Origin: Longimicrobiales bacterium
GTDB lineage: Bacteria > Gemmatimonadota > Gemmatimonadetes > Longimicrobiales > RSA9
Reading direction: 5' to 3'
Assembly (NCBI GenBank): GCA_035461765.1
Contig: DATHUY010000149.1
Span: forward strand, 1-64,000
Length of the DNA: 64,000 bases
The translations under genes were made by a program, and so were the position numbers. Shown here piece by piece: positions 43,717 through 50,480 of this stretch (position 1 is its first letter; each line of letters opens with the position of its first letter). The notes under the pieces were generated by a model. It saw only the letters and a program-made list of their open reading frames with translations. It was not told the DNA's origin and ran no database searches.

Positions 43717-44465
43717 GCGGCACCTGCCATCTCGTATGTGACTGCGCCTGCCGCATCGAGTGCGGCAATGCGCCGGTTCAGTACTGCCTCGTCCCGGATG
43801 ATTCTGCCGTCGCGCAGCTCGATCACACGCTTCGCGTACTCCGCGATGTCGTGCTCGTGCGTAACCAGCATTACCGTGACGCCTTCGTCGTTCAGCTCCT
43901 GGAACAGCGCCATCACTTCCATGGAGGTGCGGGAGTCCAGGTTGCCGGTGGGCTCGTCGGCAAGCAGCAGTGCCGGCTGCGTCACGAGCGCGCGTGCAAT
44001 CGCCACGCGCTGTTGCTGGCCGCCCGACAGCTCGCCCGGATCGTGGCCGAGCCGGTCGCCGAGCCCGACACGCTCGAGGGCCGTCGTAGCCAGCGCCCGC
44101 GTGTCCAGCTTCCGTCCCGAACGGTCGTAGAGCAGCGGCAGCTCGACGTTCTCCAGCGCGCTCGTCCTCGGCAGGAGATTGAAGCCCTGGAACACGAAGC
44201 CGAGCTTGCGATTCCTGATGTCGGCCAGCCGGTCCTTCGTGAGCTCATCCACGCGCACATCATCCAGCGTGTAGCTGCCGCTCGTCGGCCGGTCCAGGCA
44301 ACCCAGAATGTTCATCAGCGTCGACTTGCCCGAGCCCGATGCGCCCATGATGGCCACCATCTCACCCGCGCCAATCGTCACGTCCACCCCGCGCAGCGCA
44401 CGCACTTCCGTGCTGCCCATGCGGTATACCCTCTCCAGCCCGCGCGCCTCGATCACGTTCGCCAT
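43713..44465 (-). CDS. MacB-like ABC transporter ATPase
   Basis: The 250-residue ATPase starts at ATG 44465, preceded by AGGAGAC; the frame is open further upstream but runs into the membrane fusion gene. Motifs: GASGSGKSTLMNILGCLDRP (Walker A), FVFQGFNLLPRTSALENVEL (Q-loop), LSGGQQQRVAIARALV, LLADEPTGNLDSRT and VTHEHDIAEYAKRVI. These are typical LolD/MacB features. The last about 25 residues extend past the usual domain. It lies 8 bases downstream of the membrane fusion gene and overlaps the permease, so the three are co-translated. Confidence 0.95.
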   Translation of the reverse strand: MANVIEARGLERVYRMGSTEVRALRGVDVTIGAGEMVAIMGASGSGKSTLMNILGCLDRPTSGSYTLDDVRVDELTKDRLADIRNRKLGFVFQGFNLLPRTSALENVELPLLYDRSGRKLDTRALATTALERVGLGDRLGHDPGELSGGQQQRVAIARALVTQPALLLADEPTGNLDSRTSMEVMALFQELNDEGVTVMLVTHEHDIAEYAKRVIELRDGRIIRDEAVLNRRIAALDAAGAVTYEMAGAA

Positions 44466-44473
44466 GATGTCTC

Positions 44474-45787
44474 CTAGAAACGGCCGGGGCCGCCCGGCGC
44501 ACGCTGCGTGCTCTGGAACGGGTTCGGTGCCGCCTGTGCGCCGGCGCCGCCCGTCGTACCGGCGATCACTTCCATCCCCTCGCTCACGCCCGGGCCGCGT
44601 ACCTCGGTGTTCTGCCCATCGGTCATGCCGGTCTGCACCGGCACCATCTTCGGGGCACCGCTGTCGTCGATCAGCCACAGCACGCTGCGGTTCGTCGAAC
44701 CCGTTCCGCGCGCCGCCCCACCCGTTCCGCGCGCCGCCGTCCCGGTTCCACGCGCCGCCGTCTGCGCGCCGGCCGGACGTGCCGTACCGCTCCGCGCTGT
44801 CCGCTCGCCTTCCGACGCCGCAGCATCGCCCGACCCGTTCGCGGCCTGCCGGTTCGCCATCGCCGTCGCGCGCATCTCTTCCGTCGGCTGGAACCGCAGC
44901 GCGGCATTCGGCACCTTGAGCACGTCATCGGCTCGTGCCACGATGAATTCGACGGTCGCGGTCATGGCCGGCAGGAGCCGCAGCTCGGGGTTCGCCACAG
45001 CGATCACGACGCTGTAGCTGACCACGTTGTCCTGCCTGACCGACTGCAGGCGCACCTGCTTGACGACGCCCGTGAACTCCTGGTCGCCGTATGCCTGCAC
45101 CGTGAACCGAACGTCCTGGCCGCTCGAGATCCGGCCGATGTCGTTCTCATCGACGGATGCCAGGATCTCCATCTGCGACAGGTCCTGCGCCAGCAGGAAC
45201 AGCGTGGGTGCAGATGTGCTCGCCGACACCGTCTGCCCGAGATCGGCCGCACGCTCGACGATGATGCCGTCGATCGGCGCGCGGATCTCCGTGTATGCCA
45301 GGTTGCGCCGCGCACGCTCCAGCCCGACCTGCGCGGACGTGAATGCCGCCTTCGCCACCGTGTAGCTGTACTGCGCCTGCTCCAGCTCCGTTTCCGTGAT
45401 CACCTTCTCGGCGAACAGATCCTTCGCTCGCGCCAGCGCACGCTCTGCCTGGTCGACTTCCGCCTGATTGCGCATCACCGTCGCCTGCGACGACTGTACT
45501 TCCTGCTGCAGGATCACGGGATCGATCCGCGCCAGCAGCTGACCCCTCGTCACGCGGTCATTGAAGTCGGCAAACAGCTCCGCGACCTGACCTGACACCT
45601 GCGTGCCGACCTCCACGGTCTCGGTCGGCTGCAGCACCCCCGTGCTCGTCACCACCGTCTCGATCGTGCCCTGCTCCACTGCCACGAACCGGTACGATTC
45701 CGCATCCGCGGCATCGCGTCCGACGAACGCCCACACCACCAGGGCCAGGGCGACCATTGCCGCGGGAATCCAGATCTTCCTCTTCAT
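44474..45787 (-). CDS. MacA-like periplasmic membrane fusion protein
   Basis: The 437-residue adaptor starts at ATG 45787 (MKRKIWIP), with AGGA about 8 bases upstream. An N-terminal TM anchor (WIPAAMVALALVVWAFVG) is followed by lipoyl (VVTSTGVLQPTETVEVGTQV), coiled-coil hairpin (about 95-160), second lipoyl (YTEIRAPIDGIIVERAADLG), beta-barrel and membrane-proximal domains. After VLKVPNAALRFQP comes an unusual low-complexity insert of about 55 residues containing three AARGTG repeats, then the chain returns to the conserved LIDDSGAPKMVPVQTGMTDG. The insert disrupts the membrane-proximal domain near where MacA meets MacB. It is the first gene of the macA-macB-tolC-like set. Confidence 0.92.
   Translation of the reverse strand: MKRKIWIPAAMVALALVVWAFVGRDAADAESYRFVAVEQGTIETVVTSTGVLQPTETVEVGTQVSGQVAELFADFNDRVTRGQLLARIDPVILQQEVQSSQATVMRNQAEVDQAERALARAKDLFAEKVITETELEQAQYSYTVAKAAFTSAQVGLERARRNLAYTEIRAPIDGIIVERAADLGQTVSASTSAPTLFLLAQDLSQMEILASVDENDIGRISSGQDVRFTVQAYGDQEFTGVVKQVRLQSVRQDNVVSYSVVIAVANPELRLLPAMTATVEFIVARADDVLKVPNAALRFQPTEEMRATAMANRQAANGSGDAAASEGERTARSGTARPAGAQTAARGTGTAARGTGGAARGTGSTNRSVLWLIDDSGAPKMVPVQTGMTDGQNTEVRGPGVSEGMEVIAGTTGGAGAQAAPNPFQSTQRAPGGPGRF
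44701..44763 (-). repeat. Three in-frame 21-bp tandem repeats inside the macA-like gene
   Basis: The units 44701-44721, 44722-44742 and 44743-44763 encode AARGTG plus one variable residue. The first two differ at three bases near the end and the third has more changes. The unit length is a multiple of three, so copy-number change keeps the frame. Confidence 0.75.
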
Positions 45788-45897
45788 GACATGTCCTGTT
45801 GTTCCGGTTGTCGTCTCCACGGGGCCCTATCAAGCACCGCCTATGCCGATCACAATGCGTTGGGAGAGAACGACTTTGGCGAGGAACTGCGGGAATG

Positions 45898-45938
45898 GAC
45901 TGCGGATTCCGCACTTCCGCCGTGCGGATTCCGCAGTC
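45898..45938. promoter_or_regulatory. Inverted repeat in the macA/cysK divergent spacer
   Basis: The 17-nt arms 45898-45914 and 45922-45938 have one mismatch and a 7-nt loop. Each arm also contains the near-palindrome GCGGATTCCGC. It is symmetric between the two genes and may be an operator, or a transcriptional barrier. The rest of the 224-base spacer shows only the cysK SD. Confidence 0.55.
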
Positions 45939-46011
45939 TCGCCCGTGCTCGCGGCTGATCATCGGCCGCTGTACGATCACGGATCGGAACGCGACTACCC
46001 CGGGAGACGAT

Positions 46012-46980
46012 ATGGGACAGCAAGAGCGGATCTACGACGACATCACGAAGACGGTGGGCGGCACGCCGCTGATCTACCTGAACCGGCTCGCGGCGGGACT
46101 GCCCGCGCGCATCGCGGTGAAGCACGAGGGATTCAATCCGTTCAACTCGGTCAAGGACCGGATCGGCGTGGCGATGGTGGAGGACGCGATAGCGCGGGGC
46201 GCTCTCAAACCGGGCATGACGATCGTGGAGCCGACGAGCGGCAACACGGGGATCGGCATCGCGTACGCGGCGGCGGTGCTCGGGTATCGCTGCATCTTCA
46301 CGATGCCGGACACGATGACGGTGGAGCGGCGCAACATGCTGCGGGCGCTCGGCGCGCGTGTGGAGCTGACGGAGGGGGCGAAGGGGATGAAGGCGGCGAT
46401 GGCGCGGGCGGAGGAGATCGCGTCCGAGCTCGGCGATCGTGCGTGGATCCCGCAGCAGTTTGCGAATCCGGCCAACCCGGCCATCCACTATCGGACGACG
46501 GGCCCGGAGATCTGGTCGGACACCGCGGGGCGGGTGGACATCTTCGTGTCGGGGGTCGGCACGGGCGGCACGATCACGGGCGCCGGCCGTTACCTGCGCG
46601 AACAGAAACGGGACATCCGGATCGTGGCGGTGGAGCCTGCGGAGAGTGCGATCCTGTCGGGCGGGCAGCCGTCACCGCACAAGCAGCAGGGCATCGGCGC
46701 GGGCTTCGTACCCGAGGTGCTCGACACGGACGTATTCGATGAGGTAGTGCGCGTCACGAACGAGGATGCGATCGAGACGACGCGCCGGCTCGCACGCGAG
46801 GAAGCGATCTTCGCGGGGATCTCATCCGGCTCGATCACGTGGGCGGCACTGCAGATCGCGGCACGTCCGGAGAACGCCGGGAAGCTCATCGTGTCGATCA
46901 TCTGCGATTTCGGCGAGCGCTACCTGTCGAATCCCGTATACACCGAGATGCCGGACGCGGACGCGCTCGCTATTCCGTGA
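46012..46980 (+). CDS. cysK: Cysteine synthase A (O-acetylserine sulfhydrylase)
   Basis: The 322-residue PLP enzyme makes cysteine from O-acetylserine and sulfide. The start at ATG 46012 is preceded by GGGAGAC; longer upstream frames lack support. It shows the PLP lysine in [20 protein letters not shown] (K48), the substrate loop [16 protein letters not shown], the phosphate-binding [18 protein letters not shown], and [20 protein letters not shown] with the C-terminal [15 protein letters not shown]. Length agrees with CysK (about 320). The 3' end overlaps the convergent VOC gene by 11 nt. No cysE is present nearby. Confidence 0.95.
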   Translation: MGQQERIYDDITKTVGGTPLIYLNRLAAGLPARIAVKHEGFNPFNSVKDRIGVAMVEDAIARGALKPGMTIVEPTSGNTGIGIAYAAAVLGYRCIFTMPDTMTVERRNMLRALGARVELTEGAKGMKAAMARAEEIASELGDRAWIPQQFANPANPAIHYRTTGPEIWSDTAGRVDIFVSGVGTGGTITGAGRYLREQKRDIRIVAVEPAESAILSGGQPSPHKQQGIGAGFVPEVLDTDVFDEVVRVTNEDAIETTRRLAREEAIFAGISSGSITWAALQIAARPENAGKLIVSIICDFGERYLSNPVYTEMPDADALAIP

Positions 46981-47860
46981 CGGCGGTCAGCCGCAGCGGC
47001 GTCTGCCACGGATCGAGGGCGATGCTCCCGCCGATTTCTTCCGGTGATACGACGCAGCCGTTGCGCGCCAGGCTGTCGGCCGCGGCGGCGACATCGGCCG
47101 TGGTCGGCAGTACGAGGTCCCAGCTCAGGAGCTGCGGCTCGTGCTCGGCCGGCGGCACGGCGTGCGCGCCGGCCCAGGTGTTGACGCCGAGGTGGTGATG
47201 ATAGCCGCCGGCTGCCATGAACAGTGCGCCGGGATAGCCGGAGACCATGACATCGAAGCCGAGTGCGTCATGGTAGAACGACCGCGCGGCGGCGATGTCG
47301 CCGACGTGCAGATGCACGTGTCCGATGCTGGTGCCGGCGGGCATGCCATCCCAGGACTCGCCGCCGGCTGACTCGATGATGGCGGCTCCGTCGAGCGGGT
47401 CGGTGGACATCGCCAGCTCGCCGCCGCGGGTCGTCCATTCGGAGCGCGGCCGGTCACGGTACAGCTCGATGCCCAGGTCGTCGGGATCCTGGAGATACAG
47501 CGCCTCGCTCACGAGGTGATCCGCCGCGCCCGGGTGCACGCCATGGCTCATGAGGTGTGACAGGAGCCGCCCCAGTGCCGGGCGGTCGGGCAGCAGGACC
47601 GCAAAGTGATAGAGTCCGAGCCGGCCGCCTCGGGAAGTGCGGGGCTGGGCACCCGCGCGCAGCTCGAGCAGAGCCCGCTCGCTGCCGGCGGCGGCGAGGC
47701 GTGCCCGCTCGCCGTCGCGCGCGATGACGTTCATCCCCAGCAGGCCCTCGTAGAAGGCGAGGGACCGGGAGAGGTCACTGACCTGGAGGCGCACTGCGCC
47801 CGGATGCGACTCCGCAGGCAGCCGGTACCCTGGCGGCGCCATGCCGTAACCGTTCTCCAT
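46970..47860 (-). CDS. Double-VOC-domain protein, CatE-like (catechol-2,3-dioxygenase/glyoxalase fold)
   Basis: The 296-residue protein starts at ATG 47860, with AAAGGGAGG immediately upstream, which decides against the much longer open frame to 48040. There are two vicinal-oxygen-chelate modules: residues about 15-130 ([60 protein letters not shown]) and about 170-290 ([37 protein letters not shown]). Metal-ligand His/Glu positions ([29 protein letters not shown]) are retained. The layout matches B. subtilis CatE, but the true substrate is unknown. It is divergent from the AbgT gene across 134 bases, with no clear promoter seen. Confidence 0.87.
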   Translation of the reverse strand: MENGYGMAPPGYRLPAESHPGAVRLQVSDLSRSLAFYEGLLGMNVIARDGERARLAAAGSERALLELRAGAQPRTSRGGRLGLYHFAVLLPDRPALGRLLSHLMSHGVHPGAADHLVSEALYLQDPDDLGIELYRDRPRSEWTTRGGELAMSTDPLDGAAIIESAGGESWDGMPAGTSIGHVHLHVGDIAAARSFYHDALGFDVMVSGYPGALFMAAGGYHHHLGVNTWAGAHAVPPAEHEPQLLSWDLVLPTTADVAAAADSLARNGCVVSPEEIGGSIALDPWQTPLRLTAVTE

Positions 47861-47994
47861 CGTTACCTCCCTTTGCGGGTCACCGCCGGCGCAGTACTGG
47901 CCGCGCCATCCTCGACGATGCAATATGTGGGTCCCCGCGCCGGTGTGCCGACCAGGCACGCCCCGCACGCGTTGAACTGAAACGTGCAGACCCC

Positions 47995-49554
47995 ATGAAC
48001 AGAGTCGATCCGCCGACGGAGGCCGGTACCGCACCGCCACGATTCATCGATCGTGCGCTGAACTGGATCGAGCGCGCCGGCAACACACTGCCGGATCCGG
48101 CCGCGCTGTTCCTCATCCTGCTGTTTGTGGTGTGGGGGCTGTCCGCGCTCCTCGCGCCGATGTCGTTCTCCGAGATCGATCCACGCACGGACGCGCCGAT
48201 CCAGATCGTGAACCTGCTGACGGGCAGTGCGATTGCCGAGTTCCTGTCGACGATGGTCACGACGTTCACCAGCTTTCATCCGCTGGGCGTGGTACTCGTC
48301 GCGCTGCTCGGGGTCGGCGTCGCGGAGCATACGGGCTTCATCAACGCCGGTCTGAAGGGAATGCTCAGCTTCACATCGCCGAAGCTGCTCACGCCGATGC
48401 TGATCCTCGTCGCCATCGTCAGTCACACGGCGGCCGATGCGGGCTATGTGCTCGTCATCCCGCTCGGCGGTGTCATCTTCTATGCCGCCGGCCGCCATCC
48501 GCTCGCCGGTATTGCGGCCGCGTTCGCCGGCGTGTCCGGCGGATTCAGCGCGAACTTCATCCCGTCCAGCCTGGACCCGCTGCTGTCCGGGCTGACGCAG
48601 GAAGCCGCACAGATCATCTCACCGGAGCGGCTCGTCAATCCGTTGTCCAACTGGTTCTTCACCGGCGTATCCAGCATCCTCATCGTGCTGGTTGGCTGGT
48701 ACCTGACGGACCGCGTGGTCGAGCCGCGTCTGCGCCATGTCGCCATCGACGGTGATCCCGACGAGATCCCGCGGATGGAGGAGCTGGGGCCGCGCGAGCG
48801 CCGCGGCCTTGTCTGGGGCGGCATCGCGTTCGCGCTTGGCCTGGTCGTGCTGGTTCTCGGCTCAGCTCCCGCCGGCGCGCCCATGCGTTCGCCCGACGGC
48901 GAGCTGACCGCGTCGACCGCACCGCTGATGCAGGCGATCGTGCCGCTCATCTTCCTGCTCTTCCTGCTCCCGGGCATTGCCTACGGTTACGGCGCGAAGA
49001 CGGTGGAGAGCCACCGCGACATCATCAAGGGGATGAGCAAGGCCATGAGCACGATGGGCTATTACATCGTGCTCGCCTTCTTCGCCGCTCTCTTCATTGC
49101 CGCGTTCGGCCGATCGAACATCGGGGCCCTGCTCGCACTCAAGGGAGCCGGTGTGCTGAAGGCGCTCGCGTTGCCCGGTCAGCTTACGATCATCGGGATC
49201 ATTCTGCTCACGGGCATGGTCAACCTGCTGATCGGTTCGGCATCGGCGAAGTGGGCGCTGCTGGCCCCCATCTTCGTACCCATGCTGATGGAGCTCGGGC
49301 TCTCGCCCGAGCTGACGCAGGCGGCCTATCGTGTAGGTGACTCCACGACCAACATCATCACACCGCTCATGCCGTACTTCCCGCTGGTCGTCGTGTTCAG
49401 TCAGCGTTACGTGAAGAATACGGGGATCGGCACGCTCGTCTCGATGATGCTGCCCTACTCCGTCGTGTTCCTGATCACCTGGACGATCTTCCTGATCAGC
49501 TACTGGCTGATCGGCATTCCGCTCGGTCTCCAGGCGCCCTACATCTATCCGTGA
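47995..49554 (+). CDS. AbgT-family transporter
   Basis: The 519-residue inner-membrane transporter has about 11-13 TM segments and two re-entrant hairpins. Family features: LNWIERAGNTLPDPAALFLI at the N-terminus, TSFHPLGVVLVALLGVGVAE, VSHTAADAGYVLVIPLGGVI, an FIPSSLDPLL segment, IKGMSKAMSTMGYYIVLAFF, NIGALLALKGAGVLKALALP, LIGSASAKWALLAPIFVPML and RVGDSTTNIITPLMPYFPLV. Members take up p-aminobenzoyl-glutamate or export p-aminobenzoate-type antimetabolites using the proton or sodium gradient. Direction cannot be read. There is no abgA/B hydrolase nearby. Confidence 0.95.
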   Translation: MNRVDPPTEAGTAPPRFIDRALNWIERAGNTLPDPAALFLILLFVVWGLSALLAPMSFSEIDPRTDAPIQIVNLLTGSAIAEFLSTMVTTFTSFHPLGVVLVALLGVGVAEHTGFINAGLKGMLSFTSPKLLTPMLILVAIVSHTAADAGYVLVIPLGGVIFYAAGRHPLAGIAAAFAGVSGGFSANFIPSSLDPLLSGLTQEAAQIISPERLVNPLSNWFFTGVSSILIVLVGWYLTDRVVEPRLRHVAIDGDPDEIPRMEELGPRERRGLVWGGIAFALGLVVLVLGSAPAGAPMRSPDGELTASTAPLMQAIVPLIFLLFLLPGIAYGYGAKTVESHRDIIKGMSKAMSTMGYYIVLAFFAALFIAAFGRSNIGALLALKGAGVLKALALPGQLTIIGIILLTGMVNLLIGSASAKWALLAPIFVPMLMELGLSPELTQAAYRVGDSTTNIITPLMPYFPLVVVFSQRYVKNTGIGTLVSMMLPYSVVFLITWTIFLISYWLIGIPLGLQAPYIYP

Positions 49555-49561
49555 GTGCGCG

Positions 49562-49591
49562 CCGGCCGGATGCTGTCAGGCATCCGGCCGG
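49562..49591. terminator. Bidirectional terminator overlapping a stop codon
   Basis: A perfect 12-bp stem (49562-49573 with 49580-49591) and 6-nt loop lie between the convergent AbgT and reductase genes. One arm encodes the last codons of the reductase, and the reductase stop is in the loop. Confidence 0.7.
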
Positions 49592-50154
49592 TCTCGCGCC
49601 TGCGACGGCGCTCCCATCCGCTCCATCCACGCCGCGAAGTCCCGCAGGAACGCCGCGAGGAACTCACGCGTTGGGTCGTGTACGAGCTGCCCGTCCGCGA
49701 ACTTGTCTTTCATGTGCCCGACTACCACGCCGGGATGCGGCATGATGAGCGCGAGCGTGGACATCAGCGTGAGCTTCAGCACCTGCTGCCCGCGGGCGGT
49801 TCCGACGGCACCGCCCGATGCACCCATGAGCGCCACCGGCCTGCCTTTGAGCGGGGACTTCATTCCGGGCCGTGATACCCAGTCGATCGCATTCTGCAGC
49901 ACGCCGGGAACGGAGTGGTTGTACTCCGGCGATGCGATGACGATACCGTCTGCTTCCGCGACCGCGCTCTTCAGGGCGCGTACCTCCGCCGGCCGGTCAT
50001 CGTCCGTGTCGAGATCGCCGTTGTAGAGCGGTACGTTCGCGAGATCGAACGGCTCGATGTGCATGCCTGCGGGCGCGAGGTCGACTGCCGCGCGGAGCAG
50101 CATCCGATTATAAGAGCCGTGTCGCAGGCTGCCCGCTATTCCCACCACTCTCAT
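49576..50154 (-). CDS. NADPH-dependent FMN reductase
   Basis: The 192-residue flavodoxin-fold protein starts at ATG 50154 (MRVVGIAGSLRHGSYNRMLL), the usual family start; a GTG 30 bases upstream is possible. The FMN phosphate loop is GSLRHGSYN (8-16), followed by IVIASPEYNHSVPGVLQNAI and DWVSRPGMKSPLKGRPVAL, the classic SsuE/ChrR/azoreductase signature. It reduces FMN, quinones, chromate or azo dyes with NADPH. The C-terminus (HDPTREFLAAFLRDFAAWME) is a typical dimer helix. Its last codons form one arm of the terminator shared with the AbgT gene. Confidence 0.93.
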   Translation of the reverse strand: MRVVGIAGSLRHGSYNRMLLRAAVDLAPAGMHIEPFDLANVPLYNGDLDTDDDRPAEVRALKSAVAEADGIVIASPEYNHSVPGVLQNAIDWVSRPGMKSPLKGRPVALMGASGGAVGTARGQQVLKLTLMSTLALIMPHPGVVVGHMKDKFADGQLVHDPTREFLAAFLRDFAAWMERMGAPSQARDRPDA

Positions 50155-50267
50155 TGTGCCGTCCTGTGTCGCATGAATCTCCACCCGCAGACGTCAGACG
50201 CAATGCGGGTTCCAGCCGCTGTGGTATCGAAGATGCCTGTATCACCGGTACCCAGAGGAGGTGGACG

Positions 50268-50441
50268 ATGGACGGAGAACGGAAGGACCGGGACGAGGCA
50301 CGCCGCGAGGATGCGCGGCGAAGGGTGAAGGAGGACCAGGATCCCGAAACCGCCCGGCGGCCGGTGCCGGGCGTAAAGCACGAGCCGGAGCCGGACGCCG
50401 GCAACATCATGCCCGCGGAGAACGAGCCGGGCACGCTGTAG
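50268..50441 (+). CDS. Small highly charged protein, 57 residues, function unknown
   Basis: ATG 50268 follows a near-ideal GAGGAGGTG ribosome site with 4-6-base spacing, which is the main support for this small gene. The product (MDGERKDRDEARREDARRR, then KEDQDPETARRP and HEPEPDAGNIMPAENEPGTL) has almost no hydrophobic residues. It is probably intrinsically disordered and cytoplasmic, as are many small stress- or hydration-type proteins. I do not recognise a family. It sits alone between two minus-strand genes. Confidence 0.65.
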   Translation: MDGERKDRDEARREDARRRVKEDQDPETARRPVPGVKHEPEPDAGNIMPAENEPGTL

Positions 50442-50480
50442 CGCGCCGCGACAGTGGCCGGCGTCGGTCGGCGTTGACCG

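Noticed and set aside
50154-50267. N-terminal extension of the 57-residue gene back to 50154
   Set aside because: It would overlap the divergent reductase promoter region, and the strong SD supports ATG 50268.
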